A stretch of 37,834 nucleotides of DNA, taken from HXMU1420-2 sp040830545 (lineage in GTDB: Bacteria; Pseudomonadota; Alphaproteobacteria; Rhodobacterales; Rhodobacteraceae). The notes below the pieces were generated by a model that did not search any database, was not told where the DNA came from, and saw only the letters and a list, made by a program, of their open reading frames with translations. The stretch covers positions 1 to 37,834 of the forward strand of contig JBFOMB010000208.1 in the NCBI GenBank assembly GCA_040830545.1. Reading direction: 5' to 3'. Positions 1 to 9,084 of this stretch are shown here, piece after piece. Within the stretch, counting starts at the first letter, position 1, and every line of letters begins with the position of its first letter. The position numbers and the translations under genes were made by a program.

Positions 1-691
1 AATAGGCCCACCATGACCCCAGCGCGATACCGATGGTCAGGAACACCCATGCCGCCAGCGTCCAGGGCCGCACCCACCGCGCCCAGGCTGCATCCACCCG
101 CCCCTCGATCAGCGCAGCCACGGCAAAGGAAAACGCCATCGAAAGACCCACGTAGCCGAGGTAAAGAAACGGCGGATGGAACGCCAAGCCCGGGTCCTGC
201 AACAACGGGTTCAGGTCGCGCCCGTCAAAGGGCGGCACCGCCTCCCTCAGGAATGGGTTCGAGGTGAACAGGATGAAGGCGAAAAACGCCACGGCCACAG
301 CCGATTGCACCGACAGAACGCGCGCGCGCAACGTTGGCGGAATGTTTGTCCCGAACCATGCCGCACAGGCCCCGAACAGAGTCAGGATCAACACCCACAG
401 TAACATGGACCCTTCGTGATTGCCCCATGTTCCGCTGATCTTGTAAATCATCGGCTTGGCCGAATGGGAATTGTCGACCACCAGCTTCAGCGAAAAGTCC
501 GAGGTGATGAATGCCCACATCAACGCCGCAAAGGAAAACGCCGTCAGGAAGAATTGCAGCGATGCGGCGGGTTCCGCCACGGCCATCCAGCCGGGCCAGC
601 GTCGGCTGGCGCCAATCATCGGAACAACTGCCTGCACGCAGGCCACCACGAAGGCAAGGATCAGGGCGAAATGGCCAAGCTCTGTAATCAT
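1..691 (-). CDS. ccmF: Cytochrome c-type biogenesis protein CcmF, N-terminal part (gene runs off the left edge)
   Basis: CcmF is the large inner-membrane subunit of the System I heme lyase, which ligates heme from CcmE to apocytochromes c in the periplasm. The first 230 residues are visible. They start MITELGHFALILAF, then show several hydrophobic helices and the family hallmark WGNHEGSMLLW around residues 85-95 (part of the WWD/heme-handling region), followed by FHPPFLYLGYVG and a further segment ending GIALGSWWAY. The start at 691 is the only ATG that gives this N-terminus; its ribosome binding site is weak (a run AGGGG almost touching the ATG). The C-terminal part lies outside the window. 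It is the last visible gene of a same-strand series that includes ccmE, but a GTA-type holin and endolysin lie between the two. The family call is close to certain. Confidence 0.95.
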   Translation of the reverse strand, partial: MITELGHFALILAFVVACVQAVVPMIGASRRWPGWMAVAEPAASLQFFLTAFSFAALMWAFITSDFSLKLVVDNSHSAKPMIYKISGTWGNHEGSMLLWVLILTLFGACAAWFGTNIPPTLRARVLSVQSAVAVAFFAFILFTSNPFLREAVPPFDGRDLNPLLQDPGLAFHPPFLYLGYVGLSMAFSFAVAALIEGRVDAAWARWVRPWTLAAWVFLTIGIALGSWWAY

Positions 692-771
692 GCCCCTGTT
701 ATAGACCGCCCCGCCGGGGCGGCCAATGGACGTCGCGCCGCATGTGCGCGATTGCAATCACGTCTAAGCGA

Positions 772-1347
772 CTAGGCCGCCTGCAACGCCTTCCAATCTT
801 CCAGCGCGCGGTTTTCAGACGGCTCCACCGCTGACAGCGTCGCGGATGCATCCGCCCCGGTGTCTGCCACCTGAGGACTGTCGGCCGTCAGCGTCTGCAG
901 CTCCGCCAGATTCTCCAACACCTGCGGGGCCCGCGCCATCGTCGCGGCTATATCGCGTTGAAAATTCTGCGCTTTGAGCTGGTGACGCGCGCCAAAGTAG
1001 AAACTGACAATCACCCCCAGCAACCACCACAGTGGTTCTGGCACCAGTGACAGGCCCTGCATGCGTTCGGCAAACCACACCGGATCGCGCATCGCGGTCA
1101 CAAACAGCCCCAGCGTGCCCAAGGCAAGCGCCGGGCGCGGCAGGCGGTTCACTCCATCCATGATCCGGTCAAACCCGCTGCTGCCCGCCCGGAATTCACC
1201 TGAAAACTGCGCCAGTGTCGCCTGCTGCATACCCACGGCACGCTGCGCGCCCGCTTCGGCATTTTCACGAAATACCTCAGCGGTGTCTTTCACCACATTG
1301 CGCCCGCCACCAAACATCAGCTCGATCAAACCACCAATCAGCCCCAT
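772..1347 (-). CDS. GTA-type holin (3-TM holin family, gene transfer agent release)
   Basis: This 191-residue protein matches what I know of the GTA_holin_3TM family (holins that release gene transfer agents in Rhodobacterales). It begins MGLIGGLIELMFGGG, has an amphipathic stretch with the conserved phrase EVFRENAEAGAQR, the motif NRLPRPALALGTLGLFV, and a second membrane helix in LVPEPLWWLLGVIVSFYFGARHQ, then a soluble charged tail. In the family, the holin permeabilises the inner membrane so that the endolysin reaches peptidoglycan. The ATG at 1347 lies 10 bases inside the end of the endolysin gene and has a GGAGG about 8 bases upstream, so the two are translated as a unit. In Rhodobacter capsulatus the GTA lysis pair is also encoded away from the main GTA structural cluster. 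The GTA role here is inferred from family and pairing; no other GTA gene is in the window. Confidence 0.88.
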   Translation of the reverse strand: MGLIGGLIELMFGGGRNVVKDTAEVFRENAEAGAQRAVGMQQATLAQFSGEFRAGSSGFDRIMDGVNRLPRPALALGTLGLFVTAMRDPVWFAERMQGLSLVPEPLWWLLGVIVSFYFGARHQLKAQNFQRDIAATMARAPQVLENLAELQTLTADSPQVADTGADASATLSAVEPSENRALEDWKALQAA

Positions 1348-1949
1348 GCCGCGATCCTCCGCTGAAACTCGCTGTCACTCATGTGATAGCGCGGAGACAG
1401 GAATTCCTCGGCCCGGCGAATCCAGCCACCTTTGCCGCCCGCCCGCGTCCGTGCATATTTGCGGCTGGCCGCGCGCCGGTCCGCCAGGCGGAAATAGTAG
1501 TTTCGCCGCGCCACCCCATAAGCGTCGCGCAAGGCCACCGGATTGGGCCGCGCCGCTGCCTCTGCCGCGCCAATGGTCTGCGGGCCAATCGCCCCGTCCA
1601 CTGAAATGTCGAACCCCATGTCTCGCAACAGTCGCTGCAGGATCTTCACCGCATTCCCGCCCGCGTTCACATACATGTCAAACACGCTGGGCTGGATCGC
1701 ATTGGGCAAACGCGCAATCCGGGGCCGCTCAAAATAATGCGCCACAAAGATGTCGACCGCCTGCGCCCGGGTCAGCGCCTTCACATCCGCGACCCCCACC
1801 TGCCCGTCCCCGGTCAGGTCCAGACCCAGCCGTTGCATCGTGTGGATCGTCACCCCGTATTTTGTCGCCCCGCCCGGATCATCCGGGTCGTTCACATAGC
1901 CGCCTTCGCGCGCCACAATCTCTTCGGCAATCTCGCGCACTGTCTGCAT
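1338..1949 (-). CDS. Glycoside hydrolase family 108 endolysin (GTA lysis)
   Basis: This is a secreted-type muramidase of the GH108 (ZliS/phage lysozyme) family, 203 residues from the chosen start. The N-terminal half carries the family signature VAREGGYVNDPDDPGG followed by TKYGVT, where the Glu of EGGY is the expected catalytic residue. The C-terminal half, around DGAIGPQTIGAAEAA, looks like the peptidoglycan-binding PG_binding_3 domain. An upstream in-frame GTG at 1961 is possible, but GGAGAG sits at good spacing before the ATG at 1949, which decides the start. No signal peptide is visible, as expected for a holin-dependent endolysin. It overlaps the downstream holin by 10 bases. The pair equals the GTA lysis module known in R. 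capsulatus (endolysin plus holin). A remnant prophage lysis cassette is the alternative reading. Confidence 0.9.
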   Translation of the reverse strand: MQTVREIAEEIVAREGGYVNDPDDPGGATKYGVTIHTMQRLGLDLTGDGQVGVADVKALTRAQAVDIFVAHYFERPRIARLPNAIQPSVFDMYVNAGGNAVKILQRLLRDMGFDISVDGAIGPQTIGAAEAAARPNPVALRDAYGVARRNYYFRLADRRAASRKYARTRAGGKGGWIRRAEEFLSPRYHMSDSEFQRRIAAWG

Positions 1950-2079
1950 CACACTCTCCACGCTTCAAAACCACGCTAAGAACATCGACACCAACAGCTA
2001 AACGCCACCTCAACCGGGCGCGCGTTGCCTCTTCATTGTTCCGGAAATACTCTTGCCGAAGGCAGCGCCGTCAGACGCT

Positions 2080-2526
2080 CTATCCTTCGTCGGGCGCCTT
2101 GTAGACGCCTTGTTCCTTCAACGCGTCCACGACTTCCTTCGGCATGTAGGTTTCATCGTGTTTCGCAAGAATTTCAGTCGCTTCAAACACGCCATTCACG
2201 TAACGTCCCGTGCCCACCATACCTTCATTCTCTGAAAACAGGTCCGGCAGGACACCGGTATAGGTCACAGGGATCGATGCCCCACCATCGGTAACGGAAA
2301 AGCGGATGGTCTCCCCGTCACCGCGCTGCAAGGTGCCTTCCTCGACCAAACCGCCCAGACGAAACACCTCGTTTGGTTGCGGTGGTTCTTCCAGCACTTG
2401 CGACGGCGCGCGGAAGAAGTTGATGCCATCGCGCATCGCGTAGCCGATCAACGCCGTGGACAGAACCAGCGCAACCGTAGCCACAAGGATCACCTGAATC
2501 CGGCGCTGCTTTTTCAGCGATTTCAT
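2080..2526 (-). CDS. ccmE: Cytochrome c-type biogenesis heme chaperone CcmE
   Basis: CcmE is a membrane-anchored periplasmic chaperone that binds heme covalently and passes it to the CcmF/H lyase. The 148-residue product begins MKSLKKQRRIQ, has one N-terminal transmembrane anchor (VILVATVALVLSTALIGYAM), then an OB-fold beta domain with FRLGGLVEEGT, and the functional motif LAKHDETYMPKEV, whose His followed three residues later by Tyr (HxxxY) is the covalent heme-binding site. An in-frame upstream ATG at 2559 would add 11 residues, but a strong GGAGGGG directly before the ATG at 2526 supports the shorter form, which also has the canonical basic N-terminus. It follows argC by 78 bases on the same strand. 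The next gene is not ccmF but the GTA-type endolysin. Confidence 0.96.
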   Translation of the reverse strand: MKSLKKQRRIQVILVATVALVLSTALIGYAMRDGINFFRAPSQVLEEPPQPNEVFRLGGLVEEGTLQRGDGETIRFSVTDGGASIPVTYTGVLPDLFSENEGMVGTGRYVNGVFEATEILAKHDETYMPKEVVDALKEQGVYKAPDEG

Positions 2527-2604
2527 CTCAACCCCTCCACTCTCTTCGGCAGGCCCCAAATTCTATCCATAGAAGTTGGTCCCCGTCCTGGGGCGTTTTG
2601 ACCC

Positions 2605-3633
2605 TCAGGGAAACAGCGGCGCGCCCATCAGGCCCGTCACCTCGTCCTCACCTAACATCAGATTGGCGTTCTGCAAGGCCTGACCCGAACTGCCCTTGGT
2701 CAAGTTATCGAGTGCCGCCACAATGATCGCCCGCCCCGGGACCCGGTCTGCAACAACCCCGATATGACAGAAGTTCGAGCCGCGCACGTCATGTGAACTG
2801 GGCGCTTTGCCAAAGGGCAGCACGATCAGAAATGGCTCGTCCGCATATGCGTCATTCAGCGCAGCGTGGATTTGCGCGGCATCACCCGACACATAGACCG
2901 TCGCCAGAATGCCCCGGTTTGCAGGCACCAGATGCGGGGTGAACTGCACCTGCACCGGCCGCCCGGCCAACGCGGAAAACTCCTGATCAAACTCGCCCAG
3001 ATGCCGGTGCGTTCCACCCAAAGCGTAGGCGTTGAACCCTTCGCTCAATTCCGCGTGCAACAGGTTTTCCTTAAGCGACCTGCCCGCCCCACTAACTGCG
3101 CATTTCATGTCGATTACAATATTGTCGAGATCGATCAGCCCAATGCCGATCAACGGACGCAGCGCATATTGCCCGGTCGCCGCGTTGCACCCCGTCCCCG
3201 CCACCAGCCGAGCATCGCGGATTTGGTCCCGGTAGAACTCGGTCAGGCCATAAACAGCCTCTTCCTGCTGAGAGAGTGCGGTATGCGGATTGCCATACCA
3301 GGTCTCGTACGCCTCCGGATCACGCAGCCGGAAATCTGCGGACAGGTCTACAATCTTCAATGTATCCGGCAACTTGCTGATCACGTCCTGACTGGTTTTA
3401 TGCGGCAGCGCACAGAAGCACAGGTCGACGCCGGAAAAGTCGATGTCCTCAATCCGGCAGAGCGTTGGCAGGCTCAGATGCCGCAGGAAGGGGAATACAT
3501 CCGCCATTTCCTGACCCGCCTTGCGGTCGGCGGATAGGGCCACGATGTCCATGTTGGGATGTCCCGCCAACAGCCGGACCAGTTCCGCGCCAGTGTATCC
3601 AGACGCGCCGAGAATTGCGATTTTATGGGTCAT
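2605..3633 (-). CDS. argC: N-acetyl-gamma-glutamyl-phosphate reductase
   Basis: ArgC catalyses the NADPH-dependent reduction of N-acetylglutamyl phosphate to the semialdehyde, the third step of arginine synthesis, in the cytoplasm. The 342-residue product has an N-terminal Rossmann fold with the nucleotide-binding motif ILGASGYTGAELVRLL (residues 7-22) and the active-site cysteine Cys149 in VAGTGCNAATGQYA. The later segments SGAGRSLKENLLHAELSEG and GGTHRHLGEFDQE contain the conserved His region. The GCNA form of the active site, rather than the enterobacterial GCYPT, is as I remember it for Rhodobacterales ArgC. An AAAGG lies 7 bases before the ATG. It is 74 bases downstream of murI on the same strand. 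Confidence 0.97.
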   Translation of the reverse strand: MTHKIAILGASGYTGAELVRLLAGHPNMDIVALSADRKAGQEMADVFPFLRHLSLPTLCRIEDIDFSGVDLCFCALPHKTSQDVISKLPDTLKIVDLSADFRLRDPEAYETWYGNPHTALSQQEEAVYGLTEFYRDQIRDARLVAGTGCNAATGQYALRPLIGIGLIDLDNIVIDMKCAVSGAGRSLKENLLHAELSEGFNAYALGGTHRHLGEFDQEFSALAGRPVQVQFTPHLVPANRGILATVYVSGDAAQIHAALNDAYADEPFLIVLPFGKAPSSHDVRGSNFCHIGVVADRVPGRAIIVAALDNLTKGSSGQALQNANLMLGEDEVTGLMGAPLFP

Positions 3634-3707
3634 GTCAGACCTTTATGTAGAGAAATTCGTGTAAGTGTGGATCATCTAGCACCGGTCGTGCCAGATAATC
3701 CCGGATG

Positions 3708-4517
3708 TCATGCGGCGTCGAATGCAATTCGTCGTCGGAAAAACAGCGTGGCCCCATCGCTGACCCGTGCCGGGTCGCCTGTGGTCAGGTAGCCGCCCGG
3801 CCCGTCGCCCGCCATGTGGGGGTGTCGCGACAGGTAGTCCGCCAGACTGTCGGCCACCAGATCGGGTTGGCTGAACAATTGCACATCGGGGCCCAGCGCA
3901 TCCTGAAAGCTCTCCCGTAACAACGGATAGTGCGTACAGCCCAGAATGGCGGCCTGCGGGTTCGGCATCTTGCGCTTCAGCGCCTCGACATGGCTGCGCG
4001 CCAAGGCCTCGGCCAGGATCATGTCGCCATCTTCGATGGCGTCCACCACTCCACCGCAGGCCTGCGATTCCACGTCAACGCCAATGGCCCGAAACGCCAG
4101 TTCCCGCTGAAACGCACGACTGGCCACGGTGGCAGGCGTGGCAAACAAGGCCACATGCTGTGTTTCCACCTCGCGCGGGGGCGAGTTGTCGCCCCACTGC
4201 CGTTCAGTCAGCGCCTCGATCAGCGGGACGAACACACCCAGTACTCTTTTGCCATCGGGAACACCCGCGACCTGCATCCGGCGCAGAGCCGCAGCACTCG
4301 CTGTGTTGCAGGCCAGTATCACAAGGTTGCAGCCCCGGTCCCACAGGGATTCAACTGCCGACTTTGTCAGGCTGTGAATATCTTCCTTGGTACGTACGCC
4401 ATAAGGCGCGTTGGCGCTGTCGGCAAAATACAGGAATTCCTGATCGGGCAGCCGCCTTTGCGCTGCCTCCAGGACGGTCAGACCGCCCAGACCGGAATCG
4501 AATATCCCAACTGCCAT
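3708..4517 (-). CDS. murI: Glutamate racemase
   Basis: MurI interconverts L- and D-glutamate, supplying D-Glu for peptidoglycan, in the cytoplasm and without a cofactor. The 269-residue protein begins MAVGIFDSGLGGLTVL, the family N-terminus, and carries both catalytic cysteines in their standard contexts: Cys70 in ILACNTASAAAL and Cys194 in ILGCTHYPLL. FADSANAPYG (residues 31-40) is the substrate-binding loop. Its start is only 6 bases after the stop of the upstream acyltransferase, so the two are probably cotranscribed. No clear Shine-Dalgarno was seen in front of it, so translation may depend on the upstream gene. Confidence 0.96.
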   Translation of the reverse strand: MAVGIFDSGLGGLTVLEAAQRRLPDQEFLYFADSANAPYGVRTKEDIHSLTKSAVESLWDRGCNLVILACNTASAAALRRMQVAGVPDGKRVLGVFVPLIEALTERQWGDNSPPREVETQHVALFATPATVASRAFQRELAFRAIGVDVESQACGGVVDAIEDGDMILAEALARSHVEALKRKMPNPQAAILGCTHYPLLRESFQDALGPDVQLFSQPDLVADSLADYLSRHPHMAGDGPGGYLTTGDPARVSDGATLFFRRRIAFDAA

Positions 4518-4523
4518 GTCACG

Positions 4524-5402
4524 TCAGGCGCGATAGCGCTCCTCGAACTCGAATCCGTGATGCATAGGGTCGATTGGCGACGGGGACAAGGCATAGGTTG
4601 AGGTACGCAGGAATTCCATCATCGCGCGGGAATCCGTTGCCAGCGGGTCCAGCTGATCGCGTCCGATGGGACTACCGATGACAATGCGCACCGGAGTATC
4701 TACCCGTTTCTTGAACTCCTTAATCAACAGCCCCATGCGCAATGTGTTGTGCAAATGGCTCGCCACCTGAAACAAACGGCTGGTTTGCCCGTCAAAAAAG
4801 ATTGGTACGACCGTCGCATTGGACTTGCCAATCATGCGCGCGGTAAACCCACGCCAGCCGGGGTCCATTGGTTTTGAAAACGGTTTGGCACCGGTGCTGA
4901 CAGTCCCACCCGGAAACACCCCAATCGCCCCGCCGCCTGCCAGATAGTCCAGCGCTGTTTTACGGGTCTGAATGTTCAGCTTCATCGATTCCTTTGTGTC
5001 ATCAAAGGAAATCGGCAGAATGATCCGGTTCAGATCCTCAGCCTTGCGAAACACCTGATGGGCAAGAATGCGAAAATCGCCGCGCACCTTTTGCAGGATG
5101 TATCCCAACATCAACCCATCCAGAATGCCGTAGGGGTGGTTGGCGATCAGGACCAGCGGCCCGTCTTTCGGGATATTGTCCAGCGCTCCCTGCACCACGT
5201 CCAGCTCCAGACCATAGCGGTCGACCATCACGCTCCAGAAATCGCGCCCGTTGGCCACGTCGCGTTCGTACCCATCCGCACGCTTGATCAGGCGCAGGCG
5301 GCCCGTCGTGTTTTCCATCAGACGGATCATCGCGCGCCCGCTCTTGGTTTCAGCGGAATGTGCGTAACTGATGTCGCGAACAATGTGGCGGCGCGAAGGC
5401 AT
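4524..5402 (-). CDS. Lysophospholipid acyltransferase family protein
   Basis: A member of the PlsC-like glycerolipid acyltransferase superfamily, predicted to transfer an acyl chain to a lysophospholipid or ornithine/other lyso-lipid at the inner membrane. The 292-residue product shows the catalytic block ANHPYGILDG (His89 to Asp95), the wider-spaced HP-x4-D variant of the usual HX4D motif that I associate with the hemolysin/OlsA-like branch. It also has a phosphate-binding block GVFPGGTVSTG, in place of FPEG(T), and VPIFFDGQTSRLF further on. An in-frame TTG at 5444 exists, but AAGGAG sits 6 bases before the ATG at 5402, which I take as the start. It heads the murI transcription unit. The exact lipid substrate cannot be read from the sequence. 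Confidence 0.85.
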   Translation of the reverse strand: MPSRRHIVRDISYAHSAETKSGRAMIRLMENTTGRLRLIKRADGYERDVANGRDFWSVMVDRYGLELDVVQGALDNIPKDGPLVLIANHPYGILDGLMLGYILQKVRGDFRILAHQVFRKAEDLNRIILPISFDDTKESMKLNIQTRKTALDYLAGGGAIGVFPGGTVSTGAKPFSKPMDPGWRGFTARMIGKSNATVVPIFFDGQTSRLFQVASHLHNTLRMGLLIKEFKKRVDTPVRIVIGSPIGRDQLDPLATDSRAMMEFLRTSTYALSPSPIDPMHHGFEFEERYRA

Positions 5403-5482
5403 GGTCCACTCCTTGATATGCCGGGGTGATATAAGTTCGTTCAACGATTTTGCATAGATCGTGTGAAATTTGCGTGACGGTT

Positions 5483-8400
5483 CTATTCAGCGGCATGGGC
5501 CAACGGCGCGCCGCCGCTGCGGAAGGCCGCCAGCAGTTCCTCGCGCCGTTTCGCGGCCTTGGCCTCGTTGGCCATCTTGACCGGCCCAAAGCCGCGAATG
5601 TTCAGCGGCAGTTCGGCCAGAGCACAGGCGGCATCCATAGTCACCGTAGACACCTTGTCCAACACTTCCGCCATGTCGGATTCGTACTGGGCGATCAAGG
5701 CACGCTCCATCTTGCGCTCGTCCGTGTATCCGAACGGGTCCAGCCGGGTGCCGCGCAGTATTTTCATCGCCCGCAGCAGCCGCAAGGGCGTGGTCAACCA
5801 TTCGCCAAATCCACGTTTGGCCGGGCGGCCATCTGGTCCATCGCGGCTGAACAGCGGCGGGGCCAGATGGAAGGTCAGCTTTAGATCACCGTCAAACTCG
5901 GCTTCGGCCTGTGCACGCGATTGCAGCAACAGCCGCGCGACCTCGTATTCATCCTTATAGGTCAACAGCTTGTGATAGCCCTTGGCCACGGCCTCTTTCA
6001 GACGCGTATCCTTTATCCCGTCGAGCAGACGCATGTAACGTTTGGCCAATCGGCGGCCCTGATAGGCGCGAAGATGAGCCACGCGATGTGCGATCCGGTC
6101 GTCCAGTGTCTTCGGCAGTTCGACAACCGTCGGGGCCAGCAGTGCAGCAGCATCTTCGGGATACAGCACAGCCCAGCGACCGATCTCGAACGCACGTGTA
6201 TTCCGCTCCACAGCCGCGCCGTTCAGTTCAATGGCGGCAGTGATTGCATCAAGGCTCAGCGGAACCAGACCCCGCTGCCACGCAGCACCAAACACCATCA
6301 TGTTCGAAAATATGCTGTCGCCAAGCGTTGCCTTGGCCAGGTCCGAGGCATCAAACATCGCCAACCGGTCCTGCAGCCGAGCCTCCAACGCCAGGGTCAA
6401 TCGGTCGGTGGGCAAGTGAAATTCTGTGTCGCGGGTGAAATCGCCGGTAATGATCTCGTGACTATTCACCACCGCCCCGCAACGCCCGGGCCTTGTCAGG
6501 CCCAGCGTCTTGGCTCCGGCACTGACCACCAGATCGCCGCCGATCAGCGCATCCGCCTCACCCGTGGCCACGCGAATGGCGCTGATGTCGTCCGGCGAAT
6601 TGGCCAGACGGCAATGGATGTGCACCGCGCCTCCCTTCTGGGCGAGCCCCGCCATTTCCATCATGCCTGCGCCCTTGCCATCAATCTGCGCCGCCTGCGC
6701 CAGAATTGCGCCGATGGTCACAACGCCCGTGCCGCCGACCCCGGTGATTACCACGTTCCAGGTGCCATCAATCTGCGGCAACTCCGGCAAAGGCAGGTCG
6801 GGGATCGTCATTTCCGCCGTCGGTTCCTTGCGCAGTTTTGCGCCCTCAACCGTCACGAAGGACGGGCAGAACCCCTTCAGACAACTAAAATCCTTGTTGC
6901 AGGAGGATTGGTCAATCGCGCGCTTGCGGCCCAGTTCGGTTTCCTTCGGCACGATGGAAACGCAGTTGGACTGAACACCGCAATCCCCGCAGCCTTCACA
7001 AATGTCCGGGTTGATGAAGACCCGCTTGTCCGGGTCCGGGAAGGTTCCCCGTTTGCGGCGGCGGCGTTTTTCTGCGGCGCAGGTCTGGATGTAGACAATG
7101 ACTGACACGCCTTCACGTTCTGAAAACGCCTTTTGCACGGTCATCAGGTTGGCGCGTTCGTGGATTTCTACATCCCTCGGAAAGGCCGAGAAATCCACGT
7201 CTTCCTTGTCGTCATAAACCACGGCGACGTGTTGCACGCCCATCGCCTTCACCTCGGCCACGATGCGCTGAGGCGATAGACCGCCCTCGTTCGGTTGGCC
7301 GCCGGTCATGGCCACCGCGTCGTTATAGAGGATCTTGTAGGTGATGTTCGTCCCGGCGGACAAGGCCGCGCGGATCGCTTGCACGCCAGAGTGGTTGTAG
7401 GTGCCGTCGCCCAGGTTCTGGAACACATGGGGCGTTTGGGAAAATGGCGCCTCGCCAATCCAGTTTGCCCCTTCACCGCCCATATGCGTGTAGCCCACGG
7501 TTTCGCGGTCCATCCACTGCACCATGAAATGGCATCCGATCCCAGCATAGGCCCGGCTGCCTTCGGGTAGTTTGGTCGAGCTGTTGTGCGGGCAGCCCGA
7601 GCAGAAATAGGGCAGACGCGCGGCAATCTCTTCGGCGTTGTCATTGCGGCGGGCGTCATCCAGCGCTTGCAGGCCCGCGCGGATACCGTCGGTCTCGCGC
7701 CCCTCTTCACACAGGATTTCACCCAGCTTCTGCGCGATCCAGTTCGGGTCCAGCGCGCCGCGGGTCGGGAACAGTTCTTCGCGGTGCATGCCCCCTGCCC
7801 CGCCTTTGTACCAGCCATAGACCCGACGCCCCCGGCGGTCGTCGAAAATGGCCTCTTTGATCTGCACCTCGATCAGCTTGCGCTTTTCCTCGACCACAAT
7901 GATCAGGTCCAGGCCCTCGGCCCAGTCGTGGAACCCTTTCATATCCAGCGGGAAGGTCTGCCCCACCTTGTAAAGCGTCAGTCCCAGCCGCTCGGCCTCT
8001 GCCTCGTTTATGTTCAACAGGCTCATCGCATGGATCAGGTCCAGCCAGTTCTTGCCCGCTGCGACGATCCCGATCTTTGCGCCCGGCTTGCCCCACAGAC
8101 GTTTGTCCATGCGGTTGGCATGGGAATACGCCTCAGCCGCGAAACGCTTGTGGTCGATCATACGGGTTTCCTGATCGACGCGGTCATCGACCAGCCGAAT
8201 GTTCAACCCGCCCTCGGGGATATCGAACTCTGGCAGCATCAGGGACACGCGATCCGGATTCCCGTCCACAACAGCCGTGGTCTCAATTGTATCCTTCATC
8301 ACCTTCAACCCGGCCCAGACCCCGGCAAACCGGGACAGCCCAAAGCCGTAGACGCCGTAATCCAGGATTTCCTGCACCCCCGCTGGGCTGAGCACCGGCA

Positions 8401-8902
8401 TGTAAGCGTCCAGCAGTGCCCATTCGGACTGGTGCAATACTGTGGAGCTTTCGCCCGTGTGGTCATCCCCCAAGCCCATGACGCCCCCGCCATGGGGTGC
8501 CGTCCCCGCCATGTTGGCGTGTTTCATCGCGTCGCCGGACCGGTCCACGCCCGGCCCCTTGCCGTACCACAGGCCAAAGACACCGTCATAACGTCCCTCG
8601 CCCCGCAGCTCGGCCTGCTGGCTGCCCCAAAGCGCGGTCGCGGCCAGATCCTCGTTCAATCCGGGCTGGAACGTGACGTCATAGTCCGCCAGATGTTTCG
8701 CTGCCCGGGTCATCTGCAAATCGACTGCGCCCAGCGGCGATCCGCGATAGCCGGTGACCAGACCGGCGGTGTTCAGCCCAGCCTGTCGGTCGCGTGCCTT
8801 CTGCATCAACATCAAACGGACCAAAGCCTGTGTGCCATTCAGCAACACGGGTTGCTTTTCCAGATCGAAGCGATCGTTCAGTGAAATATCGAGCTGACCC
8901 AT
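5483..8902 (-). CDS. Indolepyruvate ferredoxin oxidoreductase family protein (fused alpha/gamma, thiamine diphosphate enzyme)
   Basis: This single 1139-residue chain oxidatively decarboxylates aryl- or branched 2-oxo acids (classically indolepyruvate) to acyl-CoA with an electron acceptor, using thiamine diphosphate and Fe-S clusters in the cytoplasm. Domains in order: an N-terminal 2-oxoacid oxidoreductase pyrimidine domain with TGYRGSPLGAVD and FGLWYGKGPGVDRSGDA; a TPP-binding domain with NLGDGTYNHSG near residue 500; a Cys-rich cluster region CEGCGDCGVQSNC plus SSCNKDFSCLKGFC around 630-680; a gamma domain starting VVITGVGGTGVVTIGA near 715; and a long C-terminal extension (DUF6537-like) typical of proteobacterial forms. 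The ATG at 8902 has GGAGG 4 bases upstream, which is better than the in-frame codon at 8956. It is divergent from a LysR gene with 182 bases between, so that regulator may control it. Confidence 0.93.
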   Translation of the reverse strand: MGQLDISLNDRFDLEKQPVLLNGTQALVRLMLMQKARDRQAGLNTAGLVTGYRGSPLGAVDLQMTRAAKHLADYDVTFQPGLNEDLAATALWGSQQAELRGEGRYDGVFGLWYGKGPGVDRSGDAMKHANMAGTAPHGGGVMGLGDDHTGESSTVLHQSEWALLDAYMPVLSPAGVQEILDYGVYGFGLSRFAGVWAGLKVMKDTIETTAVVDGNPDRVSLMLPEFDIPEGGLNIRLVDDRVDQETRMIDHKRFAAEAYSHANRMDKRLWGKPGAKIGIVAAGKNWLDLIHAMSLLNINEAEAERLGLTLYKVGQTFPLDMKGFHDWAEGLDLIIVVEEKRKLIEVQIKEAIFDDRRGRRVYGWYKGGAGGMHREELFPTRGALDPNWIAQKLGEILCEEGRETDGIRAGLQALDDARRNDNAEEIAARLPYFCSGCPHNSSTKLPEGSRAYAGIGCHFMVQWMDRETVGYTHMGGEGANWIGEAPFSQTPHVFQNLGDGTYNHSGVQAIRAALSAGTNITYKILYNDAVAMTGGQPNEGGLSPQRIVAEVKAMGVQHVAVVYDDKEDVDFSAFPRDVEIHERANLMTVQKAFSEREGVSVIVYIQTCAAEKRRRRKRGTFPDPDKRVFINPDICEGCGDCGVQSNCVSIVPKETELGRKRAIDQSSCNKDFSCLKGFCPSFVTVEGAKLRKEPTAEMTIPDLPLPELPQIDGTWNVVITGVGGTGVVTIGAILAQAAQIDGKGAGMMEMAGLAQKGGAVHIHCRLANSPDDISAIRVATGEADALIGGDLVVSAGAKTLGLTRPGRCGAVVNSHEIITGDFTRDTEFHLPTDRLTLALEARLQDRLAMFDASDLAKATLGDSIFSNMMVFGAAWQRGLVPLSLDAITAAIELNGAAVERNTRAFEIGRWAVLYPEDAAALLAPTVVELPKTLDDRIAHRVAHLRAYQGRRLAKRYMRLLDGIKDTRLKEAVAKGYHKLLTYKDEYEVARLLLQSRAQAEAEFDGDLKLTFHLAPPLFSRDGPDGRPAKRGFGEWLTTPLRLLRAMKILRGTRLDPFGYTDERKMERALIAQYESDMAEVLDKVSTVTMDAACALAELPLNIRGFGPVKMANEAKAAKRREELLAAFRSGGAPLAHAAE

Positions 8903-8977
8903 GGTGCCTCCGAATTCTCTGACCACAAAATAGACGTAGCGCACTCCCAGAAGCAATTTAGGTCAAAAATGCTGACA

Positions 8978-8990
8978 TTTCCAGTAGGAA
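8978..8990. promoter_or_regulatory. Candidate LysR-type binding site (T-N11-A dyad)
   Basis: TTTCCAGTAGGAA lies in the gap between the divergent oxidoreductase and LysR genes. It contains the dyad TTCC-N4-GGAA and fits the T-N11-A pattern of LysR operators. It is short, so chance occurrence is quite possible; placement in the shared promoter region is the main support. Confidence 0.35.
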
Positions 8991-9084
8991 TTTTGTTGCA
9001 ACCCCGCTGTAGAAATGGCCGGGCGGCGCGGTTATGGTATATGCTTCACCCTGAGATTTGATTTGGACAAAGACGTAAACCACG

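Noticed and set aside
1061..2104. A 347-codon plus-strand frame over the holin/endolysin genes
   Set aside because: Arg/Pro/Ser-rich antisense frame opposite two well-supported genes.
7586..8884. A 432-codon plus-strand frame opposite the oxidoreductase gene
   Set aside because: It mirrors the codon positions of a clear indolepyruvate ferredoxin oxidoreductase and has no recognisable motif.
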